8,330 bases of DNA from CAYZAW01 sp964476505 (GCA_964476505.1 CAYZAW010000064.1:1-8330); one strand, 5' to 3'; positions 1 to 6,518 are shown, counted from the first letter of the stretch. Notes: a model not told the origin generated them from the sequence alone. Program-made: numbers and translations.

Positions 1-258
1 GTGGAAAACGGCAAAAAGTACTTCTCCGTGGCCTCCGGCGGCGGCACAGGCCGCACGCTGCATCCGGACAACATGGCAGCAGGCCCCGCTTCTTACGGCA
101 TGACGGATACCATGGGCCGTATGCACAGCGATGCGCAGTTTGCTGGCAGCTCTTCTGTTCCGGCGCACGTGGAAATGATGGGCCTCATCGGTATGGGCAA
201 CAACCCCATGGTTGGCGCATCTGTTGCGGTTGCGGTAGCCGTCGAAGAATCCATGTAA
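1..258 (+). CDS. GGGtGRT-family protein, C-terminal part (5' end outside window)
   Basis: The reading frame is open from the first base and ends in TAA at 256-258, so only the last 85 residues are visible; the GTG at base 1 is probably an internal Val codon. Residues 13-19 read GGGTGRT, followed by LHPDN and a Gly/Met/Ala-rich tail (SYGMTDTMGRMHSDAQF, then GMGNNPMVGAS, ending AVAVAVEESM). The GGGTGRT signature names the Pfam family 'GGGtGRT protein' (from memory, PF14057), found in Clostridia and other anaerobes, with no established biochemical function that I know of. From memory the full protein is a little over 300 residues and is often encoded beside a NifU-like Fe-S scaffold protein; the upstream side that would test this is missing. 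No signal peptide or membrane segment is seen in the visible part. Family assignment rests on the motif; function is unknown. Confidence 0.75.
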   Translation: MENGKKYFSVASGGGTGRTLHPDNMAAGPASYGMTDTMGRMHSDAQFAGSSSVPAHVEMMGLIGMGNNPMVGASVAVAVAVEESM

Positions 259-262
259 CAAT

Positions 263-290
263 TCAAAAAAGTGCAATTGCACTTTTTTGA
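263..290 (+). terminator. Perfect palindromic intrinsic terminator after the GGGtGRT gene
   Basis: Starting 5 bases after the stop codon, 28 bases form a perfect palindrome: TC, six A, GTGCAATTGCAC, six T, GA. In RNA this is a hairpin closed by A-U pairs with a U run at its 3' side, the form of a Rho-independent terminator. Because it is fully symmetric it should work on both strands, although the only evident client is the gene to its left. Confidence 0.8.
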
Positions 291-295
291 GATGT

Positions 296-483
296 CAGGG
301 TTTACCTCTCGCCCTTTGGGCTCCCGGGCGGTAAACCCTGCAGAGTACGAAAGCCTATGGGCTTTCATCCGTTTCGGCGTACATGCCGCCGAAGCCGGAT
401 TAACGTCAAGGGCAGCGGCCCTTGACAATCCCGGGGTTTGAGAGTCTTTTGTTGGGCAAGGTGTGAAAAGCGCCTTGCCCAAC
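296..483. repeat. Array of five consecutive inverted repeats (hairpin cluster)
   Basis: Five inverted repeats follow each other with almost no spacing. (1) 296-306 pairs with 330-340, 11 bp, with GCCC/GGGC pairing inside its loop. (2) 349-355 pairs with 360-366, 7 bp, loop TATG. (3) 367-371 plus 373-379 pair with 387-393 plus 396-400, 12 bp around a small internal loop. (4) 405-413 pairs with 418-426, 9 bp, loop AGCG. (5) 451-461 pairs with 473-483, 11 bp. The listed stems are all Watson-Crick, with no G-U pairs, so both DNA strands would fold equally well. No hairpin has a T run after it on either strand, so these are not ordinary terminators. No convincing ORF explains the stretch. Candidates are a structured RNA, a leader of the next gene, or a dispersed REP/MITE-like element. 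Pairing is seen directly; the role is unknown. Confidence 0.75.
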
Positions 484-515
484 TGCAAAAAACAATGTGC
501 AATAGGAGGCAGAGT

Positions 516-944
516 ATGGCATTTTTTGACAAGGTAAGCGAATTCGCAAAGACCGCTGCAGACCGTACGGGGGATGCGGTGGAAAGCACCAAGCTCAACG
601 CGAAGATTTCCAAAGAGGAAAAGAACATTGAGGCTGCGACCAAGCTGCTTGGCGAGTTTTATCTGGGCGAGCTGGATAACGGTACGCCCGTGCCGGCCGG
701 TGCGCAGGACGCTTATGCCGCCATACAGGCGGCGCGTGCAAACATTGCACAGGCGAAAGCCGATATTGAGCAGATCAAAGCCGAAAATGCTGCGGAAGCC
801 GCCGCCAAGGCCGCACCCGTTGCACCTCAGCCTGCGGCACAGCCCGCAGCGGCAGCGCAGCCCAAGGCCTTCTGCACCTCCTGTGGCGCGGTTATCACGC
901 CCGGCGCGGCATTTTGCGGGAATTGCGGAGCAAAGCAAGGCTAA
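516..944 (+). CDS. Small coiled-coil protein with C-terminal zinc ribbon
   Basis: A 142-residue protein of unknown function. The ATG at 516 is chosen because AGGAGG lies at 504-509 with a 6-base spacer; an in-frame upstream TTG at 438 has no such site and would run through the last inverted repeat. Residues 1-95 are charged and Ala-rich and look helical or coiled-coil (repeated AKADIEQIKAEN-like heptads near 79-91). Residues 96-117 are a low-complexity Ala/Pro/Gln linker. Residues 120-137 hold two CxxC knuckles, C120-x2-C123 and C134-x2-C137, ten residues apart: a zinc-ribbon of the kind common at the ends of small Firmicutes proteins. There is no signal peptide or membrane segment, so it is probably cytoplasmic. 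It is a single-gene unit with its own terminator. The neighbours give no functional hint. Confidence 0.85.
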   Translation: MAFFDKVSEFAKTAADRTGDAVESTKLNAKISKEEKNIEAATKLLGEFYLGELDNGTPVPAGAQDAYAAIQAARANIAQAKADIEQIKAENAAEAAAKAAPVAPQPAAQPAAAAQPKAFCTSCGAVITPGAAFCGNCGAKQG

Positions 945-990
945 CAATAGCTTTCAAAAATCGGCTGAACAAATGACAAGGTATACAGCA

Positions 991-1035
991 AAGAACGTTG
1001 TGGAAAATACATCCGCAACGTTCTTGCTTATATTT
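991..1035 (+). terminator. Intrinsic terminator after the zinc-ribbon gene
   Basis: Bases 991-1000 (AAGAACGTTG) pair perfectly with 1016-1025, and the stem continues inward through 1001-1004 with 1012-1015 (one G-T wobble), about 14 bp in all with a short A-rich loop. It is followed by the T-rich stretch GCTTATATTTTAT. It lies about 45 bases after the stop codon at 944. Confidence 0.75.
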
Positions 1036-1052
1036 TATAGGTTTTTGGGTTC

Positions 1053-1080
1053 TTAGGGACTTTTTACAAAAAGTCCCTAA
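1053..1080. terminator. 13-bp inverted repeat between convergent genes, possible bidirectional terminator
   Basis: TTAGGGACTTTTT (1053-1065) is exactly complementary to 1068-1080, leaving only two unpaired bases at the centre. It sits 13 bases beyond the stop of the - strand calcium ATPase and after the zinc-ribbon gene's terminator, the expected place for an end-of-transcript signal. Neither side is followed by a proper T run outside the stem, so termination is an inference from position and symmetry. It could instead be a copy of a dispersed repeat. Confidence 0.5.
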
Positions 1081-1093
1081 GCCGCCGGAGGCA

Positions 1094-3706
1094 CTATTTC
1101 TTCATCAGTCGCTTTACCAGCTTTACCAGCTCCACGATCACAAGCGGCGCGATAGATAGCGCGGCTACCCACAGCCAGTTCGTTCCGGAAAGGGTGGTCA
1201 GGCTGAACACCTCTCGAAGGAAGGGAATCTCCATGGTGGCAAGCGTTAACAAAATACCGCCGCCCGCCGCTGCAAACAACCACTTGTTGCCCATGATGTG
1301 CACAGAAAGCAAAGACCGCATTTCGCTTCTGAGGTTAAAGGCATGCACCAGCTCGGACAGCGACAGCACCGCAAAGGCCATGGTGCGGCCTGTGGCAACG
1401 TCCGTTCCCTCACCAAGGAGAAAGCCCGTAAAGGTGAGCGCGCCTATCATTAGCCCCATCAGCCCTATGCGGGTAACGATAGGCCGGGTGAAAAGCGAAT
1501 TGCCCCGCTGCGGCTGCCGCTGCATGATGCCCGGCTCGGCAGGGTCAAGCCCCAGCGCCAAGGCGGGAAGGCTGTCCGTCAATAAATTGATCCAGAGGAT
1601 GTGCACAGCCAATAGCGGCTCTGCCAAATTCAGCAGTGTTGCCGTTAACAGCACCAGTATTTCTGCCAAGTTGGAGGAAAGCAAAAACTGGATGGTCTTT
1701 TTGATGTTGTCGTATATGCGGCGGCCTTCCTCCACGGCGGAAACCACGGTGGCAAAATTGTCGTCCGTCAATATCACGTCCGCCGCTTCCTTGGCCACCT
1801 CCGTGCCCACATTGCCCATGGCACAGCCGATGTCCGCCTTCTTTAATGCAGGCGCGTCGTTCACGCCGTCACCCGTCATGGCAACAACATCCCCGTAACG
1901 CTGCCATGCATGAATGATGCGCATTTTGTGGGCGGGGGAAACGCGTGCATACACGCTGATATCCCGCACACGGCGATACAGCTCCTCATCGTCCATCTTT
2001 TCCAAATCCACACCGGTAATAGCGGTATCCCCCTCGCGGTAAATGCCAAGCTCCCGTGCAATGGCGATGGCGGTAAGCTTATGGTCGCCTGTGATCATCA
2101 CAGGGCGGATGCCCGCCGCCGCGCAGGTGGCAACCGCTTGCTTTGCCTCCTCCCGAGGCGGGTCTATCATGCCGGTCACGCCAAGGAAGGTGAGGCCTTT
2201 TTCCTCGGCGGCAAGGTTAGCAGGCTGCTCCTCAAACCCCTTCCACGCATAAGCCAGCACCCGAAGCGCCTGCCCGGCAAGCTCTTCGTTTACGGTTTGC
2301 AGCCATGCTCTGTCATTATCGGTAATAGGCCGCGCCGTACCGTTATCGATGATATTGTCGCAAGCGGCAAGCACCTCGTCCAGCCCGCCCTTGGTATACA
2401 TCATATACGCGCCGGTATTCACCAATACGCTCATGCGCTTGCGTTCGGAATCAAAGGGCACCTCGTTGATGCGGGGCAGCTTGCTTCGAAATGCCGCAGG
2501 GTCCAGCCCGCAGCGCATGGCAAACTCCACAAGCGCGGTTTCCGTGGGATCGCCCAGTGCCGCGCCGTCCGGGGCAACGGTAGCGTCGTTACACAGCACC
2601 GCGCAGGAGAGGATGGCTTGTAAGCCCGGGTCGTCCTTTGCCTGCTCCATGGCTTCCTTACGCAATGTGCTGCCGTTAAAGGCGGCTGCCATCACCGTCA
2701 TACGGTTCTGGGTAAGCGTCCCGGTTTTATCCGAGCAGATGACTGTGGCGCTGCCAAGCGTTTCCACGGAGGGCAGCGTTCGCACGATGGCGTTTCGCTT
2801 GACCATGCGCTTGACCCCCATGGCCTGCACCACGGTGGTGATGGCGGGAAGCCCTTCCGGGATGGCGGCGACCGCCAAGCTTACCGCCAGCAGGAACATA
2901 TGCAGCGGTTCCCGCCCGTAGAGCATGCCAACGCCAAACATGGCGGCGCAAATCACGATGCATACGATGCCCAGCGTTTTTCCTAGGCTTTCCAAACGCC
3001 GCTTTAAGGGGGTATCTGTTTCCTCGGCGGTTTCTACCATGTGGGCGATATGCCCCACCTCGGTTTCCATGCCGGTGGCAATGACCACGCCAACGCCTCT
3101 GCCGTAGCTGACCAAGCTGCCGGAAAATGCCAGCGAGGTTCTATCTCCCAAGGCAGCGTCTGCCGCCACGGGAGCAGTGGATTTATCTACCGGTGCGCTT
3201 TCGCCGGTGAGTGCGCTTTCCTGTATTTGCAGGGAGCCGGAGTCCAATATGCGAAGGTCGGCAGGCACCAAATCGCCCGCGTCCAGCAGCACGATATCCC
3301 CCGGCACGACCTCCTTGGCAGGGATGGAAAGCTCCTGCCCGTTGCGCCGCACCTTGGCGTGCGGCGCGCTCATATCCCGCAAAGCCGCCATGGCGTTTTG
3401 CGCGTTGCTCTCCTGCAGCATACCCATCACGGCATTCAGTATCACGATGGCGAAAATGATGGCGGCATCCGTCCACTCGCCCAATAAGCCCGATACCAGC
3501 GCTGCTGCTAACAGCACATATATCATGAAGCTTTTGAACTGCTCTAAAAGCATTTGCAGCTTGGTTTTGGGCTTGCCGCCCGCCAGCTGGTTTTCGCCGT
3601 ATTGGGTGAGCCGTGCCGCGGCTTCCTCCGGGGAGAGTCCGCCGGCTGCGGTATTTAAGGCAGATAAGGTTTCTTCCGCCGTCATGGCGTGAAAGGATTG
3701 TTGCAT
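1094..3706 (-). CDS. P2A-type calcium-transporting P-type ATPase
   Basis: An 870-residue ATP-driven cation pump of the plasma membrane, most likely exporting Ca2+. The start is the ATG at 3706-3704: an AAAGGA/AAGGAA-type site lies upstream, and the longer in-frame start (3760) would overlap mnmE. Motifs: N-terminal cation-ATPase domain; TGES actuator loop at 167-170; PEGLP in M4 at 283-287; phosphorylated Asp326 in DKTGTLT; nucleotide-binding KGG at 439-441; TGDGVNDAP hinge at 611-619; six C-terminal helices from about 670. Residues matching both SERCA calcium sites are present: E284 (SERCA E309), N679 and E682 (N768, E771), N707, T710 and D711 (N796, T799, D800) and E785 (E908). Length is normal for the family. 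It lies 28 bases after mnmE with no terminator between, so it is probably cotranscribed. Mn2+ transport cannot be excluded. Confidence 0.95.
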   Translation of the reverse strand: MQQSFHAMTAEETLSALNTAAGGLSPEEAAARLTQYGENQLAGGKPKTKLQMLLEQFKSFMIYVLLAAALVSGLLGEWTDAAIIFAIVILNAVMGMLQESNAQNAMAALRDMSAPHAKVRRNGQELSIPAKEVVPGDIVLLDAGDLVPADLRILDSGSLQIQESALTGESAPVDKSTAPVAADAALGDRTSLAFSGSLVSYGRGVGVVIATGMETEVGHIAHMVETAEETDTPLKRRLESLGKTLGIVCIVICAAMFGVGMLYGREPLHMFLLAVSLAVAAIPEGLPAITTVVQAMGVKRMVKRNAIVRTLPSVETLGSATVICSDKTGTLTQNRMTVMAAAFNGSTLRKEAMEQAKDDPGLQAILSCAVLCNDATVAPDGAALGDPTETALVEFAMRCGLDPAAFRSKLPRINEVPFDSERKRMSVLVNTGAYMMYTKGGLDEVLAACDNIIDNGTARPITDNDRAWLQTVNEELAGQALRVLAYAWKGFEEQPANLAAEEKGLTFLGVTGMIDPPREEAKQAVATCAAAGIRPVMITGDHKLTAIAIARELGIYREGDTAITGVDLEKMDDEELYRRVRDISVYARVSPAHKMRIIHAWQRYGDVVAMTGDGVNDAPALKKADIGCAMGNVGTEVAKEAADVILTDDNFATVVSAVEEGRRIYDNIKKTIQFLLSSNLAEILVLLTATLLNLAEPLLAVHILWINLLTDSLPALALGLDPAEPGIMQRQPQRGNSLFTRPIVTRIGLMGLMIGALTFTGFLLGEGTDVATGRTMAFAVLSLSELVHAFNLRSEMRSLLSVHIMGNKWLFAAAGGGILLTLATMEIPFLREVFSLTTLSGTNWLWVAALSIAPLVIVELVKLVKRLMKK

Positions 3707-3734
3707 GCTATTTGGTTCCTTTCCTTTGGTCGTT

Positions 3735-5078
3735 CTATTTTCCCACGCAGAAGCGTTCAAATATACGGTCGATCACGGCGGCATCCACATCCCGCCCGGT
3801 GATCTCCCCCAGATGCGTCAGCGCATCCCGAATATCCATCGAAGCGCAGTCCAGCCCGCTGATAGGCAGCGCGTCCTTTGCCTGCCGCAAGGAAGTAAGC
3901 GCTTGCTCCAGTGCGCGGATATGCCGCTCGTTGGTCACATATACGGATTCTCCCGTGTCGATCCCCGCAACGATCGCCGCCTTGAGCTCTTCTATCCCCT
4001 CGCCCGTCTTGGCGGACAGGTGATACAGCGGCTCGCCCGGCAGCATGGATTCTCTTAGCGCCGCATCGGACAATACGGGGGGCAGATCGGATTTATTGAG
4101 CAGCACCAGCCGCCGCTTCTCTTTTGTTTCGGCAAGAAGCGCTGCATCCTCATTTGTAAGCGGCTCTGCCGCATCAAACAGCAGCAGGCACACGTCCGCC
4201 GTTTCCATGGCCTCCCGGCTTCGCAACACGCCCTCGCGTTCCGCCTCGCCCGCGGCTTCCCTAAGGCCTGCCGTATCCACCAAGCGCAGCGGCACGCCAA
4301 GAAGTATGGCGGCCTCCTCAATGGTATCCCGCGTGGTGCCGGCCTCGCCGGTCACGATGGCACGGCGCTGCCCTAACAGCGCGTTATACAGGCTGGACTT
4401 TCCCGCGTTTGGCCTGCCAAGAAGCACACAGCGCAGGCCCTCGCGAAGCACCCTCCCCCGCCTGCCCTGTTCGATCAGCCCAGACAGTAACGTCTCCGCC
4501 TCGCTAAGCGCCTCCGGTAAGGTATCCGTTACCTCCTGCTCCACTTCGTCGGGATAGTCTATCGCCGCGCCGATGGCGCTTTCTCCGTCTAAGAGCAACC
4601 GTTCCGCGTGCTCCACCTGTTCGGACAGCACGCCCTGCATCTGCAAAAGCGCGGCGTTCTTGGCAGCAGAGGCCGTGGCTTGTATGGTATCCATCACCGC
4701 CTCCGCCTGCGCCAAATCCAGCTTGCCGTTTACAAACGCCCGGCGGGTGAACTCCCCCGGTGCGGCAGGGGTCAGCCCCAATGCCGAAAGCGCTGACAGT
4801 ACGCCTTGTACAACAGCGCTTCCACCGTGGCAGTACAGCTCCAGCATATCTTCCCCGGTATAGCTATGAGGCGCCGCAAAGCAGCAGTACATAGCGTCGT
4901 CCAAGGGCATACCCTGATAGGACAGCATCCCGTGGCACATGCGCCGGGGCACAAAGGTGGTTTTGCCCGTGATGGCTTTAGCGGCGGCGGTCGCCCCGGG
5001 GCCGGACACGCGAATGACGGCGATGGCTCCGCCCACGGGTGTTGCCGGGGCAAATACGGTATCCTGCAAAGCTGCCAT
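3735..5078 (-). CDS. mnmE: tRNA uridine-5-carboxymethylaminomethyl modification GTPase MnmE
   Basis: A 447-residue cytoplasmic GTPase that, with MnmG, installs the (carboxymethyl)aminomethyl group on the C5 of wobble uridine 34 in certain tRNAs. The ATG at 5078 begins MAALQDTVFAPATP, the usual N terminus, with GGAAGGAAG about 9 bases upstream; the frame stays open further upstream but that part has no family resemblance. The N-terminal folate-binding domain contains GEFTRRAFVNGKLDLAQAEA (108-127). The G domain has GRPNAGKSS (221-229), TTRD (248-251), DTAG (268-271), NKSD (328-331) and SAK (355-357). The protein ends with the conserved FCVGK, including Cys444. All key residues are present. MnmE genes often lie beside mnmG near the replication origin; here the downstream neighbour is a calcium ATPase and no mnmG is in the window. 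Confidence 0.97.
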   Translation of the reverse strand: MAALQDTVFAPATPVGGAIAVIRVSGPGATAAAKAITGKTTFVPRRMCHGMLSYQGMPLDDAMYCCFAAPHSYTGEDMLELYCHGGSAVVQGVLSALSALGLTPAAPGEFTRRAFVNGKLDLAQAEAVMDTIQATASAAKNAALLQMQGVLSEQVEHAERLLLDGESAIGAAIDYPDEVEQEVTDTLPEALSEAETLLSGLIEQGRRGRVLREGLRCVLLGRPNAGKSSLYNALLGQRRAIVTGEAGTTRDTIEEAAILLGVPLRLVDTAGLREAAGEAEREGVLRSREAMETADVCLLLFDAAEPLTNEDAALLAETKEKRRLVLLNKSDLPPVLSDAALRESMLPGEPLYHLSAKTGEGIEELKAAIVAGIDTGESVYVTNERHIRALEQALTSLRQAKDALPISGLDCASMDIRDALTHLGEITGRDVDAAVIDRIFERFCVGK

Positions 5079-5120
5079 AGGGCGTTTCTTCCTTCCGTAA
5101 TAAACTGGATGATTTGTATG

Positions 5121-5149
5121 ATTGTACCACGCCCGCGCCCGGCGCAAAA
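5121..5149 (-). promoter_or_regulatory. Extended -10 promoter for mnmE
   Basis: Reading the - strand, TACAAT (5126-5121) is preceded directly by TGG, an extended -10 element. A weak -35 (TTTTGC, 5149-5144) lies 17 bases upstream. Predicted start of transcription is near 5114, about 36 bases before the mnmE ATG. The match is seen in the sequence; activity is inferred. Confidence 0.6.
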
Positions 5150-5173
5150 GACCTTTCCCTGCTTTCTTGAGAT

Positions 5174-5210
5174 AAAAACGGACGGCTTATTTTCAAACAC
5201 AAGCCGCCCG
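5174..5210 (-). terminator. Intrinsic terminator reading on the - strand, probably for the yhaM transcript
   Basis: On the - strand, CGGGCGGCTT (5210-5201) pairs with AAGCCGTCCG (5188-5179), ten pairs including one G-U, followed directly by TTTTTA (5178-5173). On the + strand the wobble becomes an A-C mismatch and no T run follows, so the element is directional. It ends transcripts coming from the yhaM side just before the mnmE promoter, about 210 bases beyond the yhaM stop. Confidence 0.75.
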
Positions 5211-5219
5211 TGCTATACT
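5190..5219 (+). promoter_or_regulatory. Candidate promoter for the small membrane protein gene (leaderless arrangement)
   Basis: TATACT at 5214-5219 is a five-of-six -10 match. A poor -35 (TTTTCA, 5190-5195) lies 18 bases upstream, inside the loop of the opposing terminator. The -10 ends 6 bases before the ATG at 5226, so a normal start distance would place +1 on or next to the A of the start codon. No Shine-Dalgarno sequence precedes the ATG, consistent with a leaderless message. Confidence 0.5.
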
Positions 5220-5225
5220 CATTTC

Positions 5226-5417
5226 ATGAAAAAGTTTCGCTACACCCTGTATACTGCGGCGCTGCCGCTCGTAATTGCCGCGCCAGCCTATGCCCTCCGC
5301 GTAGACGGTCAATTCACCGACCCGGACGGCAACCGGCTCATCATGCTGGGCGGTGCGCTTTTGGTGCTTGGCATGTGGCGCATGTGGCGAAACGACCGCA
5401 AAAACCGCAGAAAATAA
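5226..5417 (+). CDS. Small secreted or membrane protein of unknown function (63 residues)
   Basis: The ORF begins MKKFRYTLYTAALPLVIAAPAYALRVDG: a basic start, a hydrophobic stretch (residues about 8-22) and AYA before residue 24-25, a plausible signal-peptidase site. A short polar part (residues 25-38, containing DGQFTDPDGN) is followed by a second hydrophobic helix (LIMLGGALLVLGMW, about 38-51) and a basic tail (RMWRNDRKNRRK). This would give either two membrane helices or a cleaved signal plus an anchor with a cytoplasmic basic end. I do not recognise a named family. The frame also stays open upstream, but only this start gives a sensible N terminus. No ribosome binding site is visible. Its TAA is one base away from the convergent yhaM stop, so it lies wholly antisense to the predicted yhaM 3' untranslated region. 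Translation is likely but unproven. Confidence 0.65.
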   Translation: MKKFRYTLYTAALPLVIAAPAYALRVDGQFTDPDGNRLIMLGGALLVLGMWRMWRNDRKNRRK

Positions 5418-5418
5418 C

Positions 5419-6372
5419 TTACCTTAGCCCGTGCCGGTACAACTGCCGGTTATCCAGCGCCCACTGGCGCTCGGAAAAACCGCCCGGTGACACGGTGGAA
5501 AGCGCATCGAACATTTCATACATTCGCGCGTCCAGCATGTCAAGCTCGGACAGCACCTCTGCCTCTGGGAACATCGGCGGGCGAGGGCTGCCAAATTCCG
5601 GCACGCCGTGGTGGGAGAGTATCATATGCTCCAGCAGCATGGGAACATCTCCTGTGATGCCAAGAAGCTCCGCCGTGCTTTGGATATCCGCCGCACCCAT
5701 GTTGATGTGGCCGATCAGCTGTCCGGCTGCGGTATAGCTGCCCGCAATGCCCAAGTCTCCCGTTTCCATTTCCTTTAATTTGGCAATGTCGTGGAGAATG
5801 ATGCCTGCGTATAAAAGATCCGGAAACAGCTCCGGGTACAGGGGCACCAGCGCCTTTGCCGCCTGCAATATAGAATAGGTATGGTGCAGGAGGCCGCCCC
5901 GGGTAGCGTGATGGAGTTTTACGGCTGCGGGAGCCAACAAGAGCGCCTGCTTATTGGTACGAAGCAGATACTGGGTGATGGAGCGGATGTCCGGCTCCAA
6001 AAACGCCTCGGCGGTTTCGTAAAGCTGCTCGTACATCCAGTCCGGGTCAAAGGGCGCGCAGGGCACCAGCAAAGACAGGTCAACGTCGTCCTCGGCGGTG
6101 CGCTGGCGTATTTTATCGATCTTGAGCTGCTCTGTATCCTTCCACAGCACGATGGTTGCGCGAATTTTGATGATATCGTCCGGCTGGAACGCGCCGTGCA
6201 CGGCAGGAGAATAATCCCACAGCTTGGCAACGGCCTCGCCCTCGCAGTCGCACAGAATCATGTCCAGATACTCGCTGCCCTTTACGTTCACCTTGCTCTG
6301 CACGCTTTTTACGATGCAAAAACCCTCCACGCTTGTTCCGGCGGCCTGTGCCACCAACCGCATACGACTCAT
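5419..6372 (-). CDS. yhaM: YhaM-family 3'-5' exoribonuclease (OB fold plus HD domain)
   Basis: A 317-residue cytoplasmic nuclease; B. subtilis YhaM, from memory 314 residues, degrades RNA and single-stranded DNA from the 3' end. Residues about 14-90 form the OB-fold nucleic-acid-binding part (EGFCIVKSVQSKVNVKG, ending TEQLKIDKIRQ). The HD phosphohydrolase-type core has GGLLHHT (H163, H164), the metal-binding H194-D195 in LHDIAK, H254-H255 in LSHHG, and D278/D281 in LDMLDAR. The start at 6372 is preferred because AGGAG at 6384-6380 is 7 bases away; an ATG two codons upstream (6378) is only 1 base from it. Its promoter is an extended -10. No terminator lies directly after the stop; the nearest on this strand is at 5174-5210. 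YhaM orthology is inferred from domain order and length. Confidence 0.9.
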   Translation of the reverse strand: MSRMRLVAQAAGTSVEGFCIVKSVQSKVNVKGSEYLDMILCDCEGEAVAKLWDYSPAVHGAFQPDDIIKIRATIVLWKDTEQLKIDKIRQRTAEDDVDLSLLVPCAPFDPDWMYEQLYETAEAFLEPDIRSITQYLLRTNKQALLLAPAAVKLHHATRGGLLHHTYSILQAAKALVPLYPELFPDLLYAGIILHDIAKLKEMETGDLGIAGSYTAAGQLIGHINMGAADIQSTAELLGITGDVPMLLEHMILSHHGVPEFGSPRPPMFPEAEVLSELDMLDARMYEMFDALSTVSPGGFSERQWALDNRQLYRHGLR

Positions 6373-6402
6373 ACCCATTCTCCTACCTTTCTGATTACTA
6401 TA

Positions 6403-6411
6403 AGTATACCA
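6403..6411 (-). promoter_or_regulatory. Extended -10 promoter for the yhaM-like gene
   Basis: On the - strand the sequence reads TGGTATACT, an extended -10 (TGn plus TATACT, five of six). No good -35 is found at the usual 16-18 base distance; a TTGCAC at 6437-6432 is too far away. The predicted start near 6396 would give a leader of about 24 bases carrying the AGGAG site. Confidence 0.5.
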
Positions 6412-6480
6412 AATGTTGTGGGGAAATGATAGTGCAAGCCACAAGGCCAGAATTTATGCGGTATCGCCGCGAAAAACCCA

Positions 6481-6509
6481 TTGACAGGCGAGAAGCGGTG
6501 TGGTAGATT
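6481..6509 (+). promoter_or_regulatory. Sigma-A type promoter of the rpmG-secE-nusG operon
   Basis: A perfect -35 TTGACA (6481-6486), a 17-base spacer and TAGATT (6504-6509) preceded by TGG (extended -10). This is the best promoter match in the window. Transcription is expected from about 6516, giving a leader of about 85 bases before rpmG. Confidence 0.8.
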
Positions 6510-6518
6510 TGTAAAGGT

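Noticed and set aside
422..450. Perfect TTGACA at 422-427 as promoter of the zinc-ribbon gene
   Set aside because: At 16-18 bases spacing only TCTTTT-like sequence is found, a poor -10, and the TTGACA is part of a hairpin arm, so its match may be incidental.
296..483. CRISPR array or integron attC site
   Set aside because: The hairpins differ in sequence and are not direct repeats with spacers, and the conserved attC core sites are not seen.
438..515. Upstream TTG start that would extend the zinc-ribbon protein by 26 residues
   Set aside because: It lies in and around the last inverted repeat, gives a basic Cys-containing segment with no family resemblance, and has no ribosome binding site, unlike the ATG at 516.
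93..947. 284-codon open frame on the - strand across the first two genes
   Set aside because: The translation is Cys/Arg/Leu-rich without motifs, crosses the terminator and hairpin array, and is antisense to two better-supported genes; it is a composition shadow.
1194..1898. 234-codon + strand open frame opposite the ATPase, and the similar frames at 1910-2623, 2349-2921 and 3177-3692
   Set aside because: They are mirrored codon patterns of the ATPase gene, have no ribosome binding sites or recognisable domains, and overlap each other.
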